Positions 1 to 4,839 are shown, numbered from the stretch's first letter. The stretch is DNA of 5,713 bases from an uncultured Ruminococcus sp. (GCA_937880065.1 CALFMA010000083.1:1-5713), one strand, 5' to 3'. Notes: generated by a model from the sequence alone, not told the origin. A program made the numbers and translations.

Positions 1-568
1 CATCGTGGTTTAGATTCCTGCCGATTTGATGGTAGTAATCTGTAGCACTTGTAGTGGTTGTAGTTGTCGTGGTCTGTATCGGAGCAGTGGTTGTCACCTT
101 GGTGGTAGTGGTTACTTTGGTTGTAGTTGTTGCCTTTGTGGTAGTCACTGGCTTTGTTGTAGTAGTTACCTTTGTTGTCACAATCGGTTTGGTGGTCGTT
201 GTGATTTTTGTGGTCGCTATAGGCTCAGTGTTAGCCTTGGTGGTTGTGCTTTGCACAGCAGGTGTTTCTTCCTCCTGCACAGAAGCTGTGGTCGTGGTGC
301 TTTCGGTATCATTCGGAATTTCTTCCGTCGCTGTATTGGTTTCTGTTTCGGTGGCAACCGATGAGATCACTTCCGAACAAGTTTCAGTGACTTCGGGTAT
401 CCCTTCGGTTTTTGTTGTGGTAGTTGTTGTGCTTTGCTCTGCGACCTGCACGGCTGATGTTGTCTGACTCACCGTCGAGGTTTCCGTCGGTTCTGCAGGC
501 AATGCCTGATTACCACAGCCGGTCAGAATTCCTGCACACAACAGCAGAAGCAGTAAGGATTTTTTCAT
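1..568 (-). CDS. Thr-rich secreted lipoprotein, C-terminus cut off by the window edge
   Basis: The first 189 residues are visible and the frame stays open to the window edge. The N-terminus is a lipoprotein signal peptide: MKKS, a run of six Leu, then the lipobox LTGC with the lipidated Cys at residue 18. This predicts export and anchoring on the outer face of the membrane. Residues 29-175 are a low-complexity, Thr-rich linker. Its first part is mixed with Glu and Ser. Residues about 121-162 are regular KxTTTTK-type repeats, followed by a run of eight Thr, which looks like an extended, possibly glycosylated spacer. The last residues (SATDYYHQIGRNLNHD) no longer look like linker and may begin a folded domain, which cannot be named from what is present. 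The start is supported by AAGGAGGG about 8 nt upstream and by a promoter just beyond. The Thr codons are mixed (ACA, ACC, ACT, ACG), so this is not a simple slippage tract. Function is unknown. Confidence 0.85.
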   Translation of the reverse strand, partial: MKKSLLLLLLCAGILTGCGNQALPAEPTETSTVSQTTSAVQVAEQSTTTTTTKTEGIPEVTETCSEVISSVATETETNTATEEIPNDTESTTTTASVQEEETPAVQSTTTKANTEPIATTKITTTTKPIVTTKVTTTTKPVTTTKATTTTKVTTTTKVTTTAPIQTTTTTTTTSATDYYHQIGRNLNHD

Positions 569-594
569 ATGCAATCCCTCCTTGTATTAGGTTA

Positions 595-623
595 ATTATA
601 CCATATCACAAGAAGTTTTGCAA
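595..623 (-). promoter_or_regulatory. Strong extended -10 promoter of the lipoprotein gene
   Basis: On the minus strand there is a perfect -10 TATAAT (595-600) preceded by TG one base away (extended -10). A -35 box TTGCAA (618-623, 4 of 6 consensus) sits exactly 17 bp upstream. The ribosome binding site AAGGAGGG (576-583) and the ATG at 568 follow at sensible distances, giving a short leader of about 20 nt. This makes the lipoprotein its own transcription unit. I saw no hairpin-plus-T terminator between the SpoVG gene stop (684) and this promoter, so read-through from upstream may add to it. Confidence 0.8.
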
Positions 624-683
624 ATCCAGTCTTTTCCGAAATTTCTACCTTAGCACCAAGTTACACAGCTTTTCTTTTGCAGA

Positions 684-1046
684 TTACATAGACATTTCGG
701 GTTCAGCTTCCTCGTCCATGTCCTCAGACTCATCATCCTCGGAAGGCTGCACATCAATCTCCGTTGCCTGCACCTGCTGAAGCTTGAATTCATAGGCATT
801 CAGCACAGCCTGATTGATGGCTTCACGGGCGGACTTGGTGATGGCATGGAAGGTGTCATTGTACTGGGTATTGCCATCTCTGTCCTTGTAGGAAGTGGAC
901 GGCATATTGACAAATCTGCCCTTTTCGCTCTCCATCACTCTGAGACCGTGTACGGCGAACATTCCATCAAGTGTAACACTGGCAAACGCCTTTGTTGCGG
1001 AATCGGGATTGTCCACCATCTTGTTGATACTTGCACTGATTTTCAT
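684..1046 (-). CDS. SpoVG-family DNA/RNA-binding regulator with acidic tail
   Basis: The protein has 120 residues. Residues 1-86 match the SpoVG fold: an N-terminal strand (MKISASINKMV), then the family hallmarks AFASVTLDGMFAVHGLRV and GRFVNMPS. A segment ending in DTFHAITKSAREAINQAVL corresponds to the family's 'HPI...R..I..AV' helix. Known SpoVG proteins are small site-specific nucleic-acid binders that regulate sporulation, septation or virulence. Homologues are common as accessory genes on clostridial conjugative elements, where their role is not settled. Residues about 94-120 are a strongly acidic tail rich in Glu, Asp and Met, not part of the core SpoVG domain; it may be a DNA mimic or a partner-binding tail. 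The start is preceded by AAAGGATGATG. The gene lies 26 nt after the YodL-DUF3846 gene and is probably the last gene of that operon. The symbol spoVG is not assigned because this is an accessory paralogue. Confidence 0.85.
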   Translation of the reverse strand: MKISASINKMVDNPDSATKAFASVTLDGMFAVHGLRVMESEKGRFVNMPSTSYKDRDGNTQYNDTFHAITKSAREAINQAVLNAYEFKLQQVQATEIDVQPSEDDESEDMDEEAEPEMSM

Positions 1047-1072
1047 TCGGCATCATCCTTTCTGTTTTTTGG

Positions 1073-1792
1073 TTATATCTGCGAAAGTCCGATATCCTCG
1101 GACTCATCACATTCTTCTTCCTGCTGTTCGAGCTTCTCAATGGGTACAAGATATGCCCAGAACTGCTGCATATATTTCGCTACCTGTTCTTCAGTAAGGG
1201 AACAGGACTCCCATTCACCGTAGTCGTTTCTGGTATTGCCGACGACAAAGAACGTGCCATGCACAAGGATTTCTCCCACAAAGCGGTTTGGTGCATAGTC
1301 GTGGAGAAGAAATTCGTCGTTGCAGTACACGATAGCGTCATCCTTGGGTGTGAAGTAGATCGGCTCAATAGAACCGTCCACCACATTCTGCATGGCATGG
1401 ATATCGTGACTGATTTCCGCCTCATACGGGACTTTTTCGTTTTCGAGGATGAGGATTCTCATCATATCGCTGCGGTCTGCCTTTGATGTGTCAAAGTCCA
1501 CCATCTTAAAACCAACGGAATCCACATAAAAGCAACAACGATTGTTGCTTTGTGTTACCTCTACTACATTGCTGACAGACATGGATTCTGCAATATAACC
1601 AAGAGGCTTGTTTTCTCCATTGCAGAGGGCATAGACTTCTTCAAGGGTTCTGCACGGTACTTCGCCGCCGTACACCTGCTTATAGATAGACTCATCGATT
1701 CTGCCGTTCTTGGCAAGGGCGGTCCGGTAATCACGGAAGGCGAGGTTCTTCTCGTCCTTTTCGTGATCAATCTGGAATACTCGGATTTTCAT
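1073..1792 (-). CDS. YodL-DUF3846 two-domain protein of mobile elements
   Basis: The protein has 239 residues from the chosen start. Residues about 1-102 look like a YodL domain: the opening MKIRVFQID, then 'SMSVSNVVEV' and 'FYVDSVGFKMVDF' match the family's 'lSVSDVVe...yYvDsiGF' pattern. Residues about 110-185 look like DUF3846: 'MRILILENEKVP', 'MQNVVDGSIEPIYF', 'NDEFLLHDYAPNRFV', and 'ILVHGTFFVVG'. A C-terminal helix (EEQVAKYMQQFW) and an acidic tail follow. Both domains are of unknown biochemical function and are typical of integrative elements of Clostridia. An in-frame ATG lies 6 nt upstream at 1798, but the GGGAG motif is only 2 nt from it and 8 nt from the ATG at 1792. That ATG also overlaps the stop of the AbrB gene (TGATG), so I prefer 1792 and infer translational coupling. 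A 10-bp perfect hairpin lies within the YodL part of the gene. Confidence 0.82.
   Translation of the reverse strand: MKIRVFQIDHEKDEKNLAFRDYRTALAKNGRIDESIYKQVYGGEVPCRTLEEVYALCNGENKPLGYIAESMSVSNVVEVTQSNNRCCFYVDSVGFKMVDFDTSKADRSDMMRILILENEKVPYEAEISHDIHAMQNVVDGSIEPIYFTPKDDAIVYCNDEFLLHDYAPNRFVGEILVHGTFFVVGNTRNDYGEWESCSLTEEQVAKYMQQFWAYLVPIEKLEQQEEECDESEDIGLSQI
1529..1551 (-). repeat. Perfect 10-bp hairpin inside the YodL-DUF3846 gene
   Basis: The + strand reads AAAGCAACAA, loop CGA, TTGTTGCTTT, a perfect inverted repeat with a 3-nt loop. On the transcribed strand the 3' arm ends in TTTT, giving a terminator-like shape, but most of these T residues are within the stem and only one lies beyond it. 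It encodes QSNNRCCF in the YodL domain. It could be a weak pause or attenuation site, or a chance result of codon choice. Confidence 0.5.
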
Positions 1793-2055
1793 CAGCATTT
1801 CTCCCTTCTTGCTTTCTTCATCAGATAGGAGAGCATTTCCTTGCGTTCCTGCGGAGTCAGCTGTTCAGCCATTTCCTGCACAGAGTCATGTTCCTTTCTG
1901 CAGTTGTTGCACACCTTTTCCTTTGTTACAACAACGGTATTGCCCTGAATACTGTATCCGATTAGGTCACCTCTACCGATATTAAGCATACGGCGAATCT
2001 GAATCGGAATTGTAGTTCTGCCATTTCTTCCGAGAAAGCGATAAGTCTTATTCAT
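1792..2055 (-). CDS. AbrB-family (SpoVT-AbrB domain) transcription regulator
   Basis: The protein has 87 residues. Residues 1-45 are a swapped-hairpin AbrB DNA-binding domain: a basic strand (KTYRFLGRNGRTTIPIQIRR) with the family's 'GR.tiP..iRr.l.i..GD.i' pattern, continuing into MLNIGRGDLIGYSIQGNTVVV. Such proteins dimerise and act as transition-state regulators or antitoxins; no toxin partner is visible next to it. The C-terminal half holds a CNNC motif around residues 49-52 and a helical, highly charged tail (LTPQERKEMLSYLMKKARR). I chose the ATG at 2055 because GGGGAGGA lies about 9 nt upstream. An in-frame GTG at 2073 would extend it by six residues but has no comparable site. The first 8 nt overlap the stop of the upstream gene, and the TGA overlaps the next ATG by 1 nt, so the trio is probably translationally coupled. 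Confidence 0.85.
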   Translation of the reverse strand: MNKTYRFLGRNGRTTIPIQIRRMLNIGRGDLIGYSIQGNTVVVTKEKVCNNCRKEHDSVQEMAEQLTPQERKEMLSYLMKKARREKC

Positions 2056-2341
2056 CTGCAAATTCCTCCCCACAATATTCGTTCAGCGGACAATCAGAGC
2101 AGTCATTGTGTGCGGAACACACCCTCATGATTTCTTCCTCCGAGATGCCACAGTCCTTTACTTCATGACGTTCTGCCTGCTGTACTTCCTCAGACGGGAA
2201 CATCGCAATCTCAAAGCGTCCTGCCTTTGTTTTGATGGCGAGATCTACCTCTGCACCATCTTCAAGAAACACACCGGGGATTTCAATGCAGCCATCGTCA
2301 TTGACAAAGCCCTTGGTGTACACAATGTTTGTATCATTCAT
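2048..2341 (-). CDS. Small Cys-cluster protein with diverged AbrB-like N-terminus
   Basis: The protein has 97 residues and I cannot place it in a named family. The N-terminal part (residues about 7-50) has the spacing of an AbrB swapped hairpin: 'FVNDDGCIEIPGVFLEDGAEVDL' parallels 'D..GRi.iP......Gd.v.i', followed by a closing strand (RFEIAMFP). It lacks the basic residues of the neighbouring AbrB gene and is acidic overall. The C-terminus carries a Cys cluster, C-x5-C-x2-C-x5-C (CSAHNDCSDCPLNEYC, about residues 75-90), which suggests a metal site. The start is firm: GGAGG lies 9 nt upstream of the ATG, which overlaps the methyltransferase stop as ATGA (4 nt). It overlaps the next gene by 8 nt. 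Inferred role: a non-canonical partner or modulator of the adjacent AbrB regulator. The gene call is sure; the fold assignment is tentative. Confidence 0.78.
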   Translation of the reverse strand: MNDTNIVYTKGFVNDDGCIEIPGVFLEDGAEVDLAIKTKAGRFEIAMFPSEEVQQAERHEVKDCGISEEEIMRVCSAHNDCSDCPLNEYCGEEFADE

Positions 2342-3177
2342 TCTATCAAGCCTCCATTCTCATCAAAAAAAGACAGCTGACGTGCCATCTTTGCTCTTTC
2401 ACTTGTGTCGTAATTGGATATTAACAGCTCGGCGTACTGACAGCCGCCGTCATATCGCTGTGCAAGGTTGTTGATGCGAGATATTTCCTCAATATAGATG
2501 CCGGGCTTATCCCACAGCTCACGGATTTCGGGACAATCATTGTAAGAAACAAGAAACTTTCCCGAAATGCCGAGCAAGGTATCTCGCAGTCTGATGTGGT
2601 CTTTCGTCGTGAATCCCACATCTTTGTAATAGTTCTCCGTTGCAAAATACGGCGGATCGCAATAAAAAAAGCTCACAGGGCGGTCATACTGCCTGATGAG
2701 CTTCTCAAAGTCTTTGTTTTCAATAACAACCTTTTGCAAACGCCTTGCCGCCATATCTATCATCGGAAAGTCAGACCATATGGAATGAGGCTGACTGCCG
2801 AAGCTGTCAAGCCCACTCGCATAGCTGTATCTGACAAGCTGATAGAATTTAGCTGCACGGTCATAATCTCGAAATCTCGGAAAAAGTCCACGTTTATGCA
2901 GGCTTGCAATCCACTCGAAGTCCTGACGGGAGTCAAGGACATATCTCAGCTTGTATTTCAGCTTGTTCGGGTTATCTCGCACACAGCGGTACAGGTTCAC
3001 CAGATTGCTGTTAAAATCGTTGTATACCTCGAAGTCGTTGCCGGGCGGTTTATGGAACAGAACCCAGCCTGCACCACCAAAGACCTCGATATATCGTTCA
3101 TAATAGGGAGGGAATCTTGCAAGAACTGCATCACGCAGTGACTTCTTGCCGCCTACCCATGACATAAAACTGTTCAT
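2338..3177 (-). CDS. Orphan Dam-type (D12 class) adenine-N6 DNA methyltransferase
   Basis: The protein has 279 residues, the usual length for Dam-like enzymes (E. coli Dam has 278). Motifs appear in the order of the alpha group: the N-terminal 'SWVGGKKSLRD' (residues 6-16), a motif I-like SAM-binding loop EVFGGAGWVLF (31-41), YNDFNSNLVNLYR (52-64), and the catalytic DPPY at 174-177. A variable target-recognition region lies between about 70 and 165. The enzyme should transfer a methyl group from S-adenosylmethionine to adenine; its target site cannot be read from sequence. No restriction endonuclease gene is next to it, so it is probably an orphan methylase used for protection of a mobile element or for regulation. 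The frame is open to 3258, but the ATG at 3177 is chosen because AAAGGA lies 5 nt upstream and the MNSF start matches the family N-terminus. Its leader can fold into alternative hairpins. Confidence 0.93.
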   Translation of the reverse strand: MNSFMSWVGGKKSLRDAVLARFPPYYERYIEVFGGAGWVLFHKPPGNDFEVYNDFNSNLVNLYRCVRDNPNKLKYKLRYVLDSRQDFEWIASLHKRGLFPRFRDYDRAAKFYQLVRYSYASGLDSFGSQPHSIWSDFPMIDMAARRLQKVVIENKDFEKLIRQYDRPVSFFYCDPPYFATENYYKDVGFTTKDHIRLRDTLLGISGKFLVSYNDCPEIRELWDKPGIYIEEISRINNLAQRYDGGCQYAELLISNYDTSERAKMARQLSFFDENGGLIE

Positions 3178-3184
3178 TCGTTTC

Positions 3185-3264
3185 CTTTCTGTCGTTTCTA
3201 CCAATGACAGAAAGAATAAGTCGCTTTGCAAATAACAGATAATTTCTATCATTGGCAAAACGAC
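3185..3264 (-). promoter_or_regulatory. Candidate two-state RNA leader before the methyltransferase gene
   Basis: In transcript order the leader has three arms. Arm A (3264-3243) pairs with arm B (3213-3191): 7 + 7 + 5 Watson-Crick pairs plus one G-U, with a small asymmetric internal loop. Arm B can instead pair with arm C: a perfect 9-bp repeat, 3185-3193 with 3206-3214, and a 12-nt loop. Arm C includes four bases (AAAG) of the methyltransferase ribosome binding site at 3183-3188. The two hairpins cannot coexist, so A-B would leave the site open and B-C would partly close it. The pairing is seen directly; the switching is inference. The stop of the upstream 65-aa gene lies only 8 nt before arm A, so a terminating ribosome could disturb A-B. 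Confidence 0.5.
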
Positions 3265-3272
3265 CTGATTAC

Positions 3273-3470
3273 TTATTTACGGATGACGGGTTCAATGCAG
3301 CGGAAGATGACGTTCTTCTTCTCGTGATAGCCTTCGGCTTCGTTTACCGCAATGCAAAGGTTCTTGTACTGCTTATGGGAAAGCAGAGCCTTTGTGCTGC
3401 GGAGCATCACGGGAATGCTGCTGTCGGTGAAGGTGTAGTGGGGTTTCGTTTTACTTCTGCTCGTCTGCAT
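3273..3470 (-). CDS. Small basic hypothetical protein (65 aa)
   Basis: I do not recognise this family. The protein is basic (many Lys and Arg), has no signal peptide or membrane segment, and is predicted to be cytoplasmic. It starts MQTSRSKTKPHYTFTD and contains an amphipathic stretch (VMLRSTKALLSHKQYKNLC) followed by a probable strand near the end (NVIFRCIEPVIRK). The ATG at 3470 is preferred because AGAAAGGA lies 8 nt upstream. ATGs or alternative starts further up, including 3476, have poorer spacing or lie inside the preceding gene. The first 20 nt overlap the end of the 50-aa membrane-protein gene, and its stop is 95 nt before the methyltransferase start. The tight overlap on one side and coherent protein composition support a real gene. 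Confidence 0.65.
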   Translation of the reverse strand: MQTSRSKTKPHYTFTDSSIPVMLRSTKALLSHKQYKNLCIAVNEAEGYHEKKNVIFRCIEPVIRK

Positions 3471-3603
3471 AGCCATATTCCTTTCTGAGTTCGCGCTTGA
3501 GTCTGCGGATTTCTGCCTTTGCCCATGCAAGGGACGCACAGGCACTGCCTACGGCAAGTCCTACAAGGATGCCGAGGAGCATTCCTACGAAAAGATGCAT
3601 CAT
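3451..3603 (-). CDS. Small single-span membrane protein (50 aa), DUF3789-like
   Basis: This short gene starts MMHLFVGMLLGILVG. Residues about 4-27 are one hydrophobic, Gly/Ala/Leu-rich membrane helix. They are followed by a charged cytoplasmic tail (KAEIRRLKRELRKEYGYADEQK) with a heptad-like, coiled-coil look. The size and layout, one N-terminal helix and a short charged tail, resemble the DUF3789 proteins that recur on clostridial conjugative elements; this match is tentative. The ribosome binding site is AGGAGGTG (3612-3619), an extended match to the 16S tail, 10 nt before the ATG at 3603. A second ATG follows directly at 3600. The gene sits just downstream of the terminator at 3636-3672 and overlaps the next gene by 20 nt. 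Its position as first gene of the backbone operon suggests that it anchors or regulates a membrane complex outside this window. Confidence 0.7.
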   Translation of the reverse strand: MMHLFVGMLLGILVGLAVGSACASLAWAKAEIRRLKRELRKEYGYADEQK

Positions 3604-3635
3604 ACGGGGTTCACCTCCTCTTTTGCTGTTTCGGG

Positions 3636-3672
3636 TATAAGAAAAGCCTCCTGTGATTGCTCACAAGAGGCT
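3636..3672 (-). terminator. Intrinsic terminator of the immunity cluster
   Basis: On the minus strand a hairpin with an outer stem of 6 bp (AGCCTC/GAGGCT), one C-A mismatch and an inner stem of 5 bp (TGTGA/TCACA), loop of 4 nt (stem-loop 3645-3672), is followed by the T-rich tail TTTTCTTAT. It lies 21 nt after the stop of the YezG-like gene and before the small membrane-protein gene, so it separates the immunity transcript from the backbone operon. There is no T-tract on the + side, so it is one-directional. Confidence 0.82.
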
Positions 3673-3693
3673 ATGTATATGCATTGGGTTTAT

Positions 3694-4137
3694 TTAATAG
3701 GGGTATTTCCCCTCAAGATACTGATATTCTTCATTAAAGAAGTCTCTGAATACTTTATCGTGTTGTTCAACAAGATTTCCTTCAGGCATTTCATAACCAA
3801 GATCAACATGAAAACTATAGTCATCTTCGATAGTCAAGGAATAGGTGCACCATATTTTTTCTTCCCCAAACTTTTCAAGGTATGCGTTAAATAAGTTTTG
3901 AGTTAGTTTGTTAAGTTTAACATACGCTACCATTTCCTCATATGGATAAGCTGAATATCTTTTCCAAAATGATTCCTGGGTGCAAATTATACCGGTTTGC
4001 TTCTCTATGAGAGCAATCCATGACGAACGACTCCCTGTGGTACACTTCGAATAGTAGCATATTTTGCTCCATTCTACAGGCATCATTTCAATAAGAAATT
4101 CACAAAGTTCTTTCTGAGCATTTTCGATTTTATGCAT
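3694..4137 (-). CDS. YezG/DUF600-family immunity protein
   Basis: The protein has 147 residues, a normal length for the family. The opening helix leads into 'EMMPVEWSKICYYSK' (residues about 17-31), which matches the YezG signature 'MMPVEWSKIyfYae'. The C-terminal third holds WCTYSLTIEDDYSFHVDLGYE, like the family's 'w..ltl.le..gkFkidfdYe', and ends in FRDFFNEEYQYLEGKYPY, like the 'W.yKYLG' end. In Bacillus, YezG neutralises the nuclease toxin YeeF, an LXG polymorphic toxin; the cytoplasmic immunity protein binds the toxin's C-terminal domain. No toxin gene is adjacent here, so it is an orphan or part of an immunity array. AGAGGAG lies 7 nt before the ATG. No strong promoter of its own is visible in the gap upstream; read-through from the SUKH gene is likely. 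The base composition is AT-rich compared with the genes to its left. Confidence 0.82.
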   Translation of the reverse strand: MHKIENAQKELCEFLIEMMPVEWSKICYYSKCTTGSRSSWIALIEKQTGIICTQESFWKRYSAYPYEEMVAYVKLNKLTQNLFNAYLEKFGEEKIWCTYSLTIEDDYSFHVDLGYEMPEGNLVEQHDKVFRDFFNEEYQYLEGKYPY

Positions 4138-4158
4138 ATTACAACTCCTCTTAGATTA

Positions 4159-4233
4159 TTATTTATCAGTCTGTCCAACTACCCACAAATCCCAATAATA
4201 AGCGGTTTGCTATGGTATTCTGTTGTGTAAATT
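4159..4233 (-). repeat. Intergenic repeat, copy B (before the YezG-like gene)
   Basis: This copy shares two blocks with copy A at 4778-4833. The outer block CTGTTGTGTAAATT (4220-4233) is identical over 14 nt. The inner block, read on the minus strand as TGGGTAGTTGGACAGA followed by ATAAATAA (4159-4185), differs at two positions and by a 3-nt insertion. The core between the blocks is 34 nt here and 18 nt in copy A. It keeps the -35-like TTTACA, but no TATAAT stands 17 bp away, so the promoter function appears lost or altered. It ends 7 nt from the stop of the upstream gene. Confidence 0.7.
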
Positions 4234-4240
4234 GCAATCT

Positions 4241-4729
4241 TTACTCATTTTCTTCAGGAAACATCTCATTATAAACACTTAACCAGTTTTCCGTTTCTTC
4301 ATTACCATCAAGATGTGCTTCAATATCGGAATAGTAAATGTCATCAAGTAAGTCCTCAAAAGAATCGTATTTCTCTGTTCCGAAATCATCATCATAAATA
4401 TATGACTGCCCTGTTTCAAGATTGATAAAATAGGTTCTGAATGCACAGTCATTACCAAAAACGAGTGCCATAAATCCGTCCACATGCTTTTCAGCATTGT
4501 CAGGCATATAAATATTGATACAAATTGTTCCGGCAGAAATACTGATTCCTTTTGTAATTCTGAGCCAGTCCTTGAAATCTTCAGGAAGAGTGTACCCGAG
4601 TTTCAGCTCATACTCTGTTATTTCTTCTTCAGTAGCTGGTTCTTCAATTGAACAATCTCCGCCAAGTTTTTCGAGTGTTTTCATAATTTTTACAAAGAAT
4701 TCAAAACTTTCAATAATTCCTTTATTCAT
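4241..4729 (-). CDS. SUKH/SMI1-KNR4-family immunity protein
   Basis: The protein has 162 residues. The SUKH signature lies at residues about 30-62: 'PATEEEITEYELKLGYTLP' and EDFKDWLRITKGI match the family pattern 'a.eeeI...E..lg..LP.dyk..l...nG'. Later parts (FMALVFGNDCAFRTYFINLETGQSYIYDDD, then SFEDLLDDIYYSD) fit the 'd..G..y.....' and 'sFedfl' segments. The protein is strongly acidic, as is usual for this immunity superfamily, whose members bind and neutralise diverse polymorphic toxins, often nucleases, in the cytoplasm. No cognate toxin is visible. GAGGG lies 7 nt before the ATG, and a near-consensus promoter (4803-4831) lies upstream with a leader of about 65 nt. It is the middle gene of three immunity-type genes and shares the AT-rich composition of its neighbours. 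Confidence 0.85.
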   Translation of the reverse strand: MNKGIIESFEFFVKIMKTLEKLGGDCSIEEPATEEEITEYELKLGYTLPEDFKDWLRITKGISISAGTICINIYMPDNAEKHVDGFMALVFGNDCAFRTYFINLETGQSYIYDDDFGTEKYDSFEDLLDDIYYSDIEAHLDGNEETENWLSVYNEMFPEENE

Positions 4730-4777
4730 TTATATTCCCTCATCTTTACAGAGTTTTACAGTAGGTTCGGCAAATTC

Positions 4778-4833
4778 TTATTTATTCTATCTAACTACCC
4801 ATATTATACCACACTCCCCCTGTTGTGTAAATT
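4778..4833 (-). repeat. Intergenic repeat, copy A (before the SUKH gene)
   Basis: This is the copy that contains the promoter of the SUKH gene. Its outer 14 nt (4820-4833) are identical to copy B, and its inner block (4778-4801, minus strand TGGGTAGTTAGATAGA then ATAAATAA) aligns with copy B with two substitutions and a 3-nt gap. It ends 6 nt from the stop of the upstream gene, almost the same spacing as copy B, which ties the repeat to the gene cassette rather than to chance. Confidence 0.72.
4803..4831 (-). promoter_or_regulatory. Near-consensus promoter of the SUKH immunity gene
   Basis: On the minus strand there is a -35 TTTACA (4826-4831, 5 of 6), a 17-bp spacer, and a perfect -10 TATAAT (4803-4808) preceded by TG one base away. 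The start of transcription is expected near 4796. It begins 9 nt after the stop of the upstream 257-aa gene, with no terminator between, so the cluster can be read both as an operon and from this internal promoter. Confidence 0.82.
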
Positions 4834-4839
4834 TGAATT

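Noticed and set aside
1..360. Thr codon tract as a phase-variable simple repeat
   Set aside because: Codons are mixed (ACA, ACC, ACT, ACG) and interrupted by Lys, Val and Pro, so there is no long uniform DNA repeat that would slip.
54..467. Long + strand open frame rich in Val opposite the lipoprotein gene
   Set aside because: It is the complement of the ACx Thr codons of the lipoprotein; no ribosome site, no sensible protein composition, and the minus strand gene has signal peptide, lipobox and promoter.
2056..2073. GTG start for the AbrB gene at 2073
   Set aside because: The sequence between is the ribosome binding site GGGGAGGA for the ATG at 2055, which also begins the family's N-terminal strand.
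2596..3141. 181-residue + strand open frame opposite the methyltransferase
   Set aside because: It lies wholly within a gene with full Dam motifs, and its translation resembles no family.
3178..3258. Upstream extension of the methyltransferase to an ATG at 3258
   Set aside because: The added 27 residues do not fit the family N-terminus, and the segment is occupied by the inverted repeats and the ribosome site of the ATG at 3177.
3701..3713. Small GGGG-TATTT-CCCC hairpin at the end of the YezG-like gene
   Set aside because: Only 4 bp of stem, within codons for EGKYP and without a T-tract; the real terminator is at 3636-3672.
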